Below are positions 8,506 through 16,703 of a stretch of DNA of 64,000 bases, piece after piece. The translations under genes were made by a program, and so were the position numbers. The notes beneath the pieces are model-generated. The model saw only the letters and a list, made by a program, of their open reading frames with translations. It was not told where the DNA came from and did no database searches. The stretch's first letter is position 1, and the number at the start of each line of letters is the position of its first letter. The stretch is from Chryseobacterium sp. OV279 (GTDB lineage Bacteria > Bacteroidota > Bacteroidia > Flavobacteriales > Weeksellaceae), in contig NZ_FQUD01000006.1 of the NCBI RefSeq assembly GCF_900128945.1, forward strand, positions 217,503-281,502. Reading direction: 5' to 3'.

Positions 8506-9027
8506 TTACCAATTGGCTACAATATCGTTAAATATCTTGTTAATAATTCTGTCTGTCACCAGCTTCACCTGGGAAGCCTCTATCTGACTCTGCGTCAGGT
8601 CACTGTTGAAAACCGCTTCATCCGTATAGGTCCTGTCGAAACTGGAATCTGGATGTATTTTGTTTTCATAGTGTACTTTTACACTGATCGTCAGTTTGCT
8701 CTGTGCCTGCTGTACTATACCGCCAGAAGGGTTCTGCGTGGTATTGGAGCTGATTGTAGTAGGTGAGAATCCGTAGTCGGAAATTTCACCTTCTATCAAA
8801 ATATCAGGATTTGATTTTGTTCCTTTCAAAGTAGTTCTCTGCAGGAATCTGTTTTGGATATCCGTAGAAAACTGCTGGGAAAGTGTGGGGTTCACAAGGG
8901 CTGCATTATTGGGAAATTCATTGATCTGAACGGTCTTTTCATCCGTCAGTGAAGATCCTGTAAATGAGTAACACTGATGAAACAGCGAAAGAATGACAAA
9001 CCCGAATATTATTTTTAATTTACTCAT
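8506..9027 (-). CDS. lptE: LptE-family LPS-assembly protein
   Basis: A 173-aa protein with an N-terminal hydrophobic signal ending in cysteine at residue 19 (FHQC, an atypical lipobox). The body matches LptE-like proteins of Bacteroidota: SSLTDEKTVQINEFPNNA, LSQQFSTDIQNRFLQRTTLKGT and DILIEGEISDYGFSP. LptE plugs and assists LptD in moving lipopolysaccharide to the outer leaflet. It overlaps the preceding membrane-protein gene by 4 nt and is followed after 1 nt by the 692-aa gene. Confidence 0.8.
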   Translation of the reverse strand: MSKLKIIFGFVILSLFHQCYSFTGSSLTDEKTVQINEFPNNAALVNPTLSQQFSTDIQNRFLQRTTLKGTKSNPDILIEGEISDYGFSPTTISSNTTQNPSGGIVQQAQSKLTISVKVHYENKIHPDSSFDRTYTDEAVFNSDLTQSQIEASQVKLVTDRIINKIFNDIVANW

Positions 9028-9716
9028 ACCATTTTTTGATTTAAAGACTCCAAAACATCTTTATAAGCAGCATACTTAATGCAGATTCCCAAAGGTATAG
9101 AAAACAGGATTCCTATTCCGCATGCGATGATTCCAAGCTGGGATATAAAGCCTACTACAATTGAGAACAAAAGGATCATAAAAAAGTTTTTCTTGGCAAT
9201 TTTCCAGGAAAGTCTGTACGCCTCTCTTACGCTTGTGATTCTGTACAGCGAGATCAAAGGCTGTATAAAATACATGGATATAGAAAGAATTACGAAAAAT
9301 ATCATAATCAGCATCATCCACAATCCCATTCCACCTGCCAGTAAGGCTGCACCGGTATCTGATACCTGTCCACCTTCATTATCGGCAGCAATCAAAAACG
9401 GGACTAGTATAAATTGTATCGGAATCATGGCCACAATACATATCGCGAAAATAAGCAGAAACAATTTCAGATACACTACGAAATCCGTAAAGTCGAAAAT
9501 ATCTCCTGCCGAAACCTGCTGACCTTCATCTACTTTTTTGCAGATCTTATAGAAGTTACCCAGTCCAAGAATCCCACAGAAAGGGATAAAGCTTATGACA
9601 AACAGGAGCAGCGTAGCTACAATGAAGCCACCAATATCTTTTTTGAACAGATCTGTTCCCCGGGATACATATTTCCCGATATTAAAATCATAATCTTTTA
9701 CTTCTAAATTCTTCAT
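9024..9716 (-). CDS. Polytopic membrane protein (paralogue of 56140-56877)
   Basis: A 230-aa membrane protein with five or six hydrophobic helices and a short soluble N-terminus. It shares layout and motifs with the product of 56140-56877: G-x-VS-x(3)-LFK at the start, an AYRLSWKIAKKNF / ALGKSFNIAKENY helix and a CGIGIL motif near the end. Such proteins resemble DUF4013/YciC-like families. No function can be given. It lies between the sigma-54 activator (9-bp gap) and lptE (4-nt overlap). Confidence 0.65.
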   Translation of the reverse strand: MKNLEVKDYDFNIGKYVSRGTDLFKKDIGGFIVATLLLFVISFIPFCGILGLGNFYKICKKVDEGQQVSAGDIFDFTDFVVYLKLFLLIFAICIVAMIPIQFILVPFLIAADNEGGQVSDTGAALLAGGMGLWMMLIMIFFVILSISMYFIQPLISLYRITSVREAYRLSWKIAKKNFFMILLFSIVVGFISQLGIIACGIGILFSIPLGICIKYAAYKDVLESLNQKMV

Positions 9717-9725
9717 TCCTGTGTA

Positions 9726-11012
9726 TTAGTCTTCTAAGTTATATTGTTTTATTTTTCTGTATAATGTTCTCTGTGAAATACCAAGCTCGTCCGCAGCTCT
9801 GTTTCTACGCCCTTTATGCTTCTCTAACGCTTTGATAATTAAATCTTTTTCATTATTCTGAAGCGATAAAGATTCCGGTCTGTTCTCTTCTATTTCTATA
9901 TCTTCAATATCTTCGTAGCTGTCATCAGCATTTGAAATAATGGTTGGCGAAGTCTGTACCACCGGCGATTTATCTTCGAAATAGAGCAGTGAATTCTGTG
10001 CTACAGGCTGGTTCTGTTCTGCAGAATAAATCCTGTTGATCAGGTTTTTTTCCTGGTTGCTCAGATCAGCGGTTCCTTTGTTTTTGATCAGTTCTGAAGT
10101 TAGCGATTTTAAATCATTAATATCACTTCTCATATCGAAGAGAATTTTATACATGATTTCTCTTTCGCTTCCGAAATCACTCTGCTTCTGGGAGTTCTGA
10201 GTATTGACCACCATCGGAAGATGAGTTTCCATAGGAATATATTCAGCGAGTTTCTCCACTGTTATTTCGCGGTTTCTTTCCACCACGGTCATCTGCTCTA
10301 CCAGATTTCTTAACTGACGGATGTTTCCCGGGAACGTATAATTTTCAATATAATGAACAGCACTAGGCTCAAGCTGCAGTTCCGGCATTCTGTATTTTTC
10401 TGCAAAATCTATAGAAAACTTCCTGAATAACAGGTGAATATCTCCCTTTCTTTCTCTCAAAGGAGGCATATCGATCTGAACGGTATTTAAACGGTAGAAT
10501 AAATCCTCACGGAATCTTCCGTCGTGAATGGCCTTCATCATATTGACGTTCGTAGCCGCCACAATTCTCACATTGGTTTTCTGTACCTGTGAAGAACCCA
10601 CTTTCATAAATTCACCACTTTCCAGAACTCTTAAAAGACGAACCTGGGTCTGAAGAGGAAGTTCTCCCACCTCATCTAAGAATATAGTTCCACCGTCTGC
10701 CACTTCAAAATAACCTTTTCTGGTCGCTGTAGCTCCGGTAAATGCACCTTTTTCGTGCCCGAAAAGCTCAGAATCTATCGTTCCTTCCGGAATCGCTCCA
10801 CAGTTGACGACGATATAAGGCTGATGTTTTCTTTTGGATTCTGAATGGATGATTTTCGGGATAAATTCTTTCCCTACTCCACTTTCTCCGATGACCAGAA
10901 CGGAAATATCTGTAGGTGCCACCTGAATTGATTTTTCCAGAGCCCTGTTCAGTGCAGGAAAGTTTCCGATGATTCCAAAGCGGTTTTTTATGTTTTGTAA
11001 GTCGTTGCTCAT
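9726..11012 (-). CDS. Sigma-54-dependent transcriptional activator without receiver domain
   Basis: A 428-aa NtrC-class activator. The AAA+ domain starts almost at the N-terminus: Walker A GESGVGKE at residues 42-49, the sigma-54-contacting loop GAFTGA at 89-94 and Walker B FLDE at 111-114. A linker of about 150 residues leads to a Fis-type helix-turn-helix at about 395-425 (RRNRAADELGISQRTLYRKI). There is no response-regulator receiver or PAS domain, so activity must be controlled another way, for example by level or partner proteins. It is embedded in the envelope-gene run after the TPR gene (33-bp gap). Confidence 0.9.
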   Translation of the reverse strand: MSNDLQNIKNRFGIIGNFPALNRALEKSIQVAPTDISVLVIGESGVGKEFIPKIIHSESKRKHQPYIVVNCGAIPEGTIDSELFGHEKGAFTGATATRKGYFEVADGGTIFLDEVGELPLQTQVRLLRVLESGEFMKVGSSQVQKTNVRIVAATNVNMMKAIHDGRFREDLFYRLNTVQIDMPPLRERKGDIHLLFRKFSIDFAEKYRMPELQLEPSAVHYIENYTFPGNIRQLRNLVEQMTVVERNREITVEKLAEYIPMETHLPMVVNTQNSQKQSDFGSEREIMYKILFDMRSDINDLKSLTSELIKNKGTADLSNQEKNLINRIYSAEQNQPVAQNSLLYFEDKSPVVQTSPTIISNADDSYEDIEDIEIEENRPESLSLQNNEKDLIIKALEKHKGRRNRAADELGISQRTLYRKIKQYNLED

Positions 11013-11045
11013 AAGTAAATTTTTGATTATTGATTTAATAATAAT

Positions 11046-11849
11046 CTACAGGGCCTCAATCTGTTTCCTGTAGACTTTGTTAAAGTGATGAGTGTAGACA
11101 TCTTTCATGGTCTTGCCTTCATCATAAGTCCTTAATGCTAAGGTTTTTAAATCCAAATAATCTTTGTTTCTGATCTTAGAAACTTTACTTTTAAAATATA
11201 TATTCTCCGCAAAGTCGTATTCTTTGCTCTGTTTTTCAAAATTTTCTGAAGCTTTGTCGTATCTGCCCAGCTCGAAATAGGTCACTCCCAGCTGGTAATG
11301 GTCATACATGCCTTTGAAATAACCTTTTGACAATAAAGCTTTTTCAATGATGGCTGCGGCTTTTTCTTTCTGCCCCAAAGCACTGTAAGCCATGGCTTTC
11401 ACCACTTCCAGGTGATAATCTCCGTTTAAAGATCTTCCTAAGTCTTCAGGATAGTATTTTTTTAATGCTTCTAAATCCAGAACAGCTCCGTTGTAATCGC
11501 GCAGAAACTGTAATTTACACCAGCCTCTGTAGCCCAGATGCATCTTAGGATCTACGGCAACCGCTTTATCAATAAGGACTTTCCAGGTTACAAAATCTCC
11601 ATTCTTAAGATATGGAACGGCTTTTTCCATATAGGAATTGGAGAAATCGGGGCACAATCCGATGGCTTTATCAAAAGCTTCCTGAGATTCCCTGCTGCCC
11701 TGTCTGTCCGAAGCCCAGTTGTATAACTCACAAGCTTTTTTGCAGTTCTCACCCTCTACTGCGTTACAGTTGACCTGCGCAATAGTATTGGTGTAAACGA
11801 TAAGCATCAAAAAGCTAAGGTAATACCTCTGAAACTTTTCCATTTTCAA
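11046..11849 (-). CDS. Secreted tetratricopeptide-repeat protein
   Basis: A 267-aa protein with an N-terminal signal (MEKFQRYYLSFLMLIVYTNTIAQ). TPR-like helices run over residues about 30-215 (AFDKAIGLCPDFSNSYMEKAVPYLKNGD, YQLGVTYFELGRYDKASENFEKQ). The mature N-terminus carries three cysteines (VNCNAVEGENCKKACE). The start overlaps the upstream lipoprotein gene by 35 nt, which indicates translational coupling. An ATG two codons later (11843) is an equally good start. Function unknown. Confidence 0.7.
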   Translation of the reverse strand: MKMEKFQRYYLSFLMLIVYTNTIAQVNCNAVEGENCKKACELYNWASDRQGSRESQEAFDKAIGLCPDFSNSYMEKAVPYLKNGDFVTWKVLIDKAVAVDPKMHLGYRGWCKLQFLRDYNGAVLDLEALKKYYPEDLGRSLNGDYHLEVVKAMAYSALGQKEKAAAIIEKALLSKGYFKGMYDHYQLGVTYFELGRYDKASENFEKQSKEYDFAENIYFKSKVSKIRNKDYLDLKTLALRTYDEGKTMKDVYTHHFNKVYRKQIEAL

Positions 11850-12327
11850 TTTTATAGGTTAAATACTGATAATAGCCTACTTTAAAACCTTTTATCTCTT
11901 TCGGGATCCAGCCGTCCAGAGATTTTGTAAACCTCAGCAAACGGTCTCCCAGTTCTTTATCTAAAACTGTTTCTTTAAGTTCTGCATTCATTTGCTGAAC
12001 TCTGAACAGTCCTGTTTTTCCTTCACAATTTACTAAAAATCTTACGGTAATATACCCGTTCATTTTAGTTTCGGAAGATATTTTTTCTTTTTCCAGTTTT
12101 TCTGTAATGGCGATTTTCTCTCCTTTATAGTCAAACTCTTTTGATCCCTGATAATACTGAAGATTGACCAGCTTTTCCGTGGTGCATCTTTTAAATGCAG
12201 GATCATCCAGTTTTTCATCAAATTCAATATCTCCAACGGTTAAAGGATATTTGCTCATGCTTTTTTCCGTCTGACATGACATCAGCACAAAAGAAAATAA
12301 TGCAAAAAAACAAACCGCTTTGATCAA
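11815..12327 (-). CDS. Lipoprotein with TonB-C-like domain
   Basis: A 170-aa lipoprotein (lipobox cysteine at residue 18, VLMSC). The second half has the shape of a TonB C-terminal domain: a strand GYITVRFLVNCEGKTGLFRV, a helix LGDRLLRFTKSL, then DGWIPKEIKGFKVGYYQYLTYKIENG, like the 'W-xPa...Gk-V--...-i-F' end of TonB. No transmembrane anchor or proline-rich linker is present, so it is not a classical energy transducer. It follows miaB after 9 bp. Two related proteins lie at 13889-14629 and 14747-15232. Confidence 0.6.
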   Translation of the reverse strand: MIKAVCFFALFSFVLMSCQTEKSMSKYPLTVGDIEFDEKLDDPAFKRCTTEKLVNLQYYQGSKEFDYKGEKIAITEKLEKEKISSETKMNGYITVRFLVNCEGKTGLFRVQQMNAELKETVLDKELGDRLLRFTKSLDGWIPKEIKGFKVGYYQYLTYKIENGKVSEVLP

Positions 12328-12336
12328 GATCTCAAA

Positions 12337-13782
12337 TTATTCTGCTGTTCTCCCTAAAAGTGTGCCCTGTGTATTGTCATAGACAAAAACGTTCACAATG
12401 TCACCTATTTTCTGTCCTTCCAGCACATCAAATACACAAACCGCGTTCTGAGAATTTCTTCCTTTCCACTGGTTTTCATTTTTTCTGGACGTCCCTTCGA
12501 TCAGAATCTGGTGTGTTCTTCCTACGTAAGTCTCCATTCTTTTTCTGGATAACTCGCGCTGAAGTTCAATCACTTCATTCAGACGTTTCTGCTTCACTTC
12601 AAATGGAATATTATCTTCCATCTTTTTATGCGCAGGCGTTCCCGGTCTTTCTGAATAGGCGAACATATAACCGTAGTCATATTCCACTTCCTTCATCAGG
12701 CTTAAGGTATCCTGGTGATCTTCTTCCGTTTCATTACAGAAACCGATGATCATATCCTGAGAAAAAGCAATATCCGGAACGATCTCCTTTGCCTTTCTGA
12801 TTAAATCTAAATATTCCTCACGGGTATGCTGTCTGTTCATGGCAAGAAGCATATTGTTGCTTCCGCTCTGTACAGGAAGGTGAACGTAGTTACAGATGTT
12901 GTCGTGTTTTGCGATCATTCTGAATACATCCAGACTCATATCCTGAGGGTTGGAAGTAGAGAATCGGACTCTCATTTCCGGAACGGCTTTAGCCACTAAA
13001 TCAAGCAGCTGTGCGAAATTAACAGCCGTAGCTTTCTGCATTTCAGAAGCTTTAACGAAGTCTTTCTTTGGACCTCCTCCGTACCATAAGTAAGAATCTA
13101 CATTCTGGCCCAAAAGGGTAATTTCTTTATATCCGTTATCTAAAAGATTTTTACATTCTTCAATAATAGAGTGCGGATCACGGCTTCTTTCTCTTCCTCT
13201 GGTAAACGGAACCACACAGAACGTGCACATATTATCGCAGCCTCTGGTGATGGTTACAAATGCCGTAACGCCGTTTCCGCCTAAACGGACCGGATTGATA
13301 TCTGCATACGTTTCTTCTTTGGAAAGTATTACGTTGATCGCGTCTCTTCCGTCTTCCGTTTCCTTAAGCAGGTTCGGAAGGTCTCTGTACGCATCAGGGC
13401 CTACGACAAGATCTACCAGCTGTTCTTCTTCTAAGAATTTGGTTTTCAGTCGTTCTGCCATACATCCTAAAACCCCAACCGTCATGCCTGGTTTTTCTTT
13501 CTTCAGTCTTTTGAACTGAGCAAGGCGCATTCTTACGGTCTGCTCCGCTTTTTCACGGATAGAACAGGTATTTAAAAGGATAAGGTCTGCTTCTTCTACT
13601 TTCAGCGTGGTATTGTACCCCTGCTCATTAAGAATAGATGCAACAATCTCAGAATCAGAAAAATTCATCTGGCAGCCGTAGCTTTCCAGAAAGAGCTTTT
13701 TAGAATTCTCAGGACGTTCAGCGATGGCAAAAGCTTCTCCCTGTTTTGTTTCGTCTATATATTTTTCCTGCACAATGATCAA
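12337..13782 (-). CDS. miaB: tRNA-2-methylthio-N6-dimethylallyladenosine synthase MiaB
   Basis: A 481-aa radical-SAM methylthiotransferase acting on i6A37 of tRNA. The N-terminal UPF0004 cluster cysteines are seen at about residues 37 (SYGCQMN), 73 (NTCSIREKA) and 107 (LGCMAER). The radical-SAM motif is C182-x3-C186-x2-C189 (TRGCDNMCTFCVVP). A C-terminal TRAM domain (about 415-478) completes it. It heads the eight-gene minus-strand run and has a TATCTTTG -7 box at 13855-13862. miaE, which hydroxylates the product of this pathway, is also in the window (41305-41883). Confidence 0.96.
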   Translation of the reverse strand: MIIVQEKYIDETKQGEAFAIAERPENSKKLFLESYGCQMNFSDSEIVASILNEQGYNTTLKVEEADLILLNTCSIREKAEQTVRMRLAQFKRLKKEKPGMTVGVLGCMAERLKTKFLEEEQLVDLVVGPDAYRDLPNLLKETEDGRDAINVILSKEETYADINPVRLGGNGVTAFVTITRGCDNMCTFCVVPFTRGRERSRDPHSIIEECKNLLDNGYKEITLLGQNVDSYLWYGGGPKKDFVKASEMQKATAVNFAQLLDLVAKAVPEMRVRFSTSNPQDMSLDVFRMIAKHDNICNYVHLPVQSGSNNMLLAMNRQHTREEYLDLIRKAKEIVPDIAFSQDMIIGFCNETEEDHQDTLSLMKEVEYDYGYMFAYSERPGTPAHKKMEDNIPFEVKQKRLNEVIELQRELSRKRMETYVGRTHQILIEGTSRKNENQWKGRNSQNAVCVFDVLEGQKIGDIVNVFVYDNTQGTLLGRTAE

Positions 13783-13854
13783 TTTAAGTTCAATGTTTAA
13801 GAGGTGAAGTTCAGTCTTGATTCATGAATTTTCACTCCTAAACAGATTAGTCTG

Positions 13855-13862
13855 CAAAGATA
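13855..13862 (-). promoter_or_regulatory. Candidate -7 box for the miaB run
   Basis: Reads TATCTTTG on the minus strand, an exact TAnnTTTG match, 73 bp upstream of the miaB start. It could drive the whole downstream run to 5313, since gaps between those genes are at most 33 bp. Confidence 0.5.
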
Positions 13863-13888
13863 CAAAATATTGTGACAGAATGGCAGGA

Positions 13889-14629
13889 CTATCTTTGTAT
13901 AAAATTTACAGAAAATTCCATAGGATATACAATTTTCTGTTTGACCGGAATATTAGAATAAAGTGCTGGTTTCCAAACTTTTTTAAGTCTGGAAAGAGTT
14001 CTCATAAAGTTGATATTAAAATTTTGATTATCTATTTCAGGATAGATTCTGGGATTGGTGATATAGCCTTTATCATTTACATAAAATTCTAAACTGAAAG
14101 CTCCTCTGATTTGATAATCTGCAAAAAGGGTCATAAAATTATCATGGAAATCCGAATTCAGTTTTTTGTTTCCTCCCGGATACTGTGCATGGATTACAAA
14201 AGAATTGGCATTATATCCCTGTTTATAGTTGCTCATCAGATCTTTAGGATAAAAGATAAATTCTGTAATAGCCCCTATCTTCACTCCTTTTACATCAGCA
14301 GTTTTCCAGTGCTTCAGGTTTTTGAGAACTTGCATTGAAAGATCAAAGGCACATTTGTTTTTTGCAATATTCGCGGTGTCATTATCCTTTACCTTCTTGA
14401 CAGCTCCATCTTTTGTAATCATAATTCTGGGCTGATAAATTTCTTTTTCACCACATTCTTTGAATTTATTCTGGGTAAGATATTCATGGGCCTGCTTATA
14501 AAACTCAACCGCTCCGCCTTCATAAAAGTCCTGACCTTTGGGATAATCTTCTAGAACATTCATTTGTGCATAAAACACTTGGGAAATAGTGGTCAATAGG
14601 AAAAAAAATAAAAATTTTATCGTGTTCAT
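13889..14629 (-). CDS. Secreted protein with TonB-C-like domain
   Basis: A 246-aa protein with a signal peptide (cleavage near FYAQ, residue 21). Residues about 160-246 resemble a TonB C-terminal domain (AFSLEFYVNDKGYITNPRIY, a helix NFMRTLSRLKKVWKPALYSNIPVKQ, then a final strand). There is no membrane anchor and no proline-rich spanning region. It is a relative of the neighbouring 161-aa protein and the 170-aa lipoprotein. The function is unknown; TonB-C-like folds also occur in envelope proteins not linked to TonB. Confidence 0.6.
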   Translation of the reverse strand: MNTIKFLFFFLLTTISQVFYAQMNVLEDYPKGQDFYEGGAVEFYKQAHEYLTQNKFKECGEKEIYQPRIMITKDGAVKKVKDNDTANIAKNKCAFDLSMQVLKNLKHWKTADVKGVKIGAITEFIFYPKDLMSNYKQGYNANSFVIHAQYPGGNKKLNSDFHDNFMTLFADYQIRGAFSLEFYVNDKGYITNPRIYPEIDNQNFNINFMRTLSRLKKVWKPALYSNIPVKQKIVYPMEFSVNFIQR

Positions 14630-14746
14630 TTATGTGTTTTTAATTTTGCTAAGATCATGAATAATGATTTTAATACCCTTTGAATCTGAAAATTATTTTG
14701 AATGATGGAAAGTCAGCAATAAAAGGTATTTTTTCATGTAATGAGT

Positions 14747-15232
14747 TTAGAGATCTGTGGCAATGGAGGAGAAACTCATCTTAAGTTTGATTTGTGAAGA
14801 AACGGGCTGTCCGTTGCATGAAGCAGGAACCCAGCTTTTTTTGATCCGTCTTACCACATATTTCATATCATCAAAAAAGTAAGCGCTGTTCGATACTTTA
14901 GGGCTTCCTTCAATGTTGGTAACTTTTCCCTTCTGATCTACGGTAAGGGTAAATGTAAAATCTCCGTTCAGAACATAAAAATCTGAATTCAGATAATCAT
15001 ACATGAATTTTCGCAGTGTTTCTTTGTAAACCGCGACACCGCCTTCAAATGCGGCAGGTTTAAAATCATTACAGTTTTTCACGGCAACCTGTAAAAGAGG
15101 TTCCCTGATATCTATCTTCAATAAGTTTTTATTGATCTCCGTGATCGGATTATCATCTCTGTCCTCAACGTCCTGCTGGGCCAATGCAAAATTGGCAACA
15201 AGGAGTGCTATAAATAATGTAAAAGCTTTCAT
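14747..15232 (-). CDS. Small secreted protein with TonB-C-like domain
   Basis: A 161-aa protein with a signal peptide (MKAFTLFIALLVANFALAQ). The mature part has two cysteines (VKNCNDF and ASCNGQP). Residues about 75-158 follow the TonB C-terminal pattern (FTFTLTVDQKGKVTNIEGSP, a helix MKYVVRRIKKSWVPA, GQPVSSQIKLKMSF). Like its neighbour it lacks a membrane anchor. About 230 bp of non-coding DNA separates it from the MFS gene upstream. Confidence 0.6.
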   Translation of the reverse strand: MKAFTLFIALLVANFALAQQDVEDRDDNPITEINKNLLKIDIREPLLQVAVKNCNDFKPAAFEGGVAVYKETLRKFMYDYLNSDFYVLNGDFTFTLTVDQKGKVTNIEGSPKVSNSAYFFDDMKYVVRRIKKSWVPASCNGQPVSSQIKLKMSFSSIATDL

Positions 15233-15284
15233 AGATCCGTATTCATTGATTATTAATACAAAGTTAATTATTTAAATTCTTTGT

Positions 15285-15318
15285 TAAAAAGAAAAACTTC
15301 AGGCTTTCACCTGAAGTT
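15285..15318 (-). terminator. Rho-independent terminator after the MFS gene
   Basis: On the minus strand AACTTCAGG-TGAAAG-CCTGAAGTT forms a perfect 9-bp stem followed by TTTCTTTTT. It lies 147 bp downstream of the MFS stop and upstream of the 161-aa gene. Confidence 0.8.
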
Positions 15319-15424
15319 GATTAATTATTACATGTAACCAGAGTTCCGGATAAGAACTTTTTGTTTCAATGATGACAACAAAACACGTAACCGGATGATT
15401 ACAGGCGTACTTTATTAACATTAT

Positions 15425-15453
15425 CCCTGTCAAGGTTTTGAACCTTGACAGGG
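15425..15453. repeat. 29-bp perfect palindrome
   Basis: CCCTGTCAAGGTT-TTG-AACCTTGACAGGG has a 13-bp perfect stem and a 3-nt loop. There is no T-tract on either side, so a plain terminator is unlikely; it looks like a REP-type intergenic palindrome. It lies 11 bp past the MFS stop codon. Confidence 0.7.
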
Positions 15454-15464
15454 TTCAATAATAT

Positions 15465-16703
15465 TTAAGCATTTACAGCCTGTGCCTTACTTCCCGTTTC
15501 TTTTAACATAAATGAAATCAAAACAGCCAATACAATTCCTGCGATCCAGAATAATATGGAATACTGAAAATGCATCTCTCCAGATGAATCTGCCAGGCTT
15601 TTCCCAAACCACATACTGAATAGCGGGCTCACCAAGGTCGTTACTCCGAAAGTAATAAAATTAATAGCACCGGTAGCACTTCCTTTTACATAATCCGGAT
15701 TGGCTTCTTTAATGATAGAATACGGAATCATCGCAGCTCCGGAACCAAGCCCGAAAATAAACATACTGATCTTCGCCGGATACAATTCAGGAAAGTAGAT
15801 CAACTGCAGAAAGCTTAAAATCATCAGAATTGCTCCGCCCATCAGAACGGGTTTTCTTCTTCCTATTTTATCTGTAATAAATCCTAAAAGCGGACATCCG
15901 AATACCCAACCAAAGGCCACCATAGCACTGGTGATCGCGGCATCATGAAATACGAAGCCTTTGTCCTTTTCAAAGAAGGCAACACCCCAGGTCATGGCAA
16001 ATATCGTGGTTGGTGCAAACAGAAGCCCAGAAATAATTCCGCACAGCCAGGATTGTGGATTTTTAAAAACGATTTTATATGGTTCTAAATATCCTATTTT
16101 CTTAACTACTTCTCCAGACTGTACCTCAGATTGCTTTTCGCTAGGAATGACCAGAAACAGACAGAACGCTGTAATTACGGTAATAATCCCGGACCAAAGC
16201 CAGAAAGTATCGATATTAATACCTTCCTCAACCCATGGTCCTACCACAAATTGTCCCGCAGTTCCACCCAGCATTCCGATGCATTGTGTAAATCCAACGG
16301 CCGTTGCCAGAGATTTAGAAGAAAACCCTTTGCTTGCCAGATAGACACATCCCGGAAATGCAAAAGCACATCCTGCTCCCTGAAGCAATCTTCCCGCTAC
16401 ACCGCCGGAATAAGCAGACGCGAGAAAAAGCAAACAACCGATTCCCAGGATTAAAGCTCCGGCAAAAAGAGATCTTTTCCCTCCGAATTTATCCAGAGCT
16501 ATTCCCGCAATCAGGCTACAGGTGGAATAGGTATAGTAATAGGTTCCGATCAGGCTGACCAGTTTCAGTTCCGTTGTACTGAAATTGCTGACCAATTCCG
16601 GGATCATCACTGCTGGTGCCGAACGGACCACATAGTCCAGAAAGTAAAACACCAGCCCGAATGCCCAGGCGATAATATAAAATCTTTTTAAGGAGGTACT
16701 CAT
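15465..16703 (-). CDS. MFS transporter
   Basis: A 412-aa permease with 12 hydrophobic helices. Motif-A-like sequences are DKFGGKRSLF after helix 2 (about residues 72-81) and DKIGRRKPVLMGG in the second half. The overall pattern is that of anion:cation symporter-like MFS proteins, but the substrate cannot be told. The start codon overlaps the poxB stop by one base (TAATG), so the pair is co-translated. The partner suggests transport of a carboxylate such as pyruvate or acetate, which is inference. Confidence 0.85.
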   Translation of the reverse strand: MSTSLKRFYIIAWAFGLVFYFLDYVVRSAPAVMIPELVSNFSTTELKLVSLIGTYYYTYSTCSLIAGIALDKFGGKRSLFAGALILGIGCLLFLASAYSGGVAGRLLQGAGCAFAFPGCVYLASKGFSSKSLATAVGFTQCIGMLGGTAGQFVVGPWVEEGINIDTFWLWSGIITVITAFCLFLVIPSEKQSEVQSGEVVKKIGYLEPYKIVFKNPQSWLCGIISGLLFAPTTIFAMTWGVAFFEKDKGFVFHDAAITSAMVAFGWVFGCPLLGFITDKIGRRKPVLMGGAILMILSFLQLIYFPELYPAKISMFIFGLGSGAAMIPYSIIKEANPDYVKGSATGAINFITFGVTTLVSPLFSMWFGKSLADSSGEMHFQYSILFWIAGIVLAVLISFMLKETGSKAQAVNA

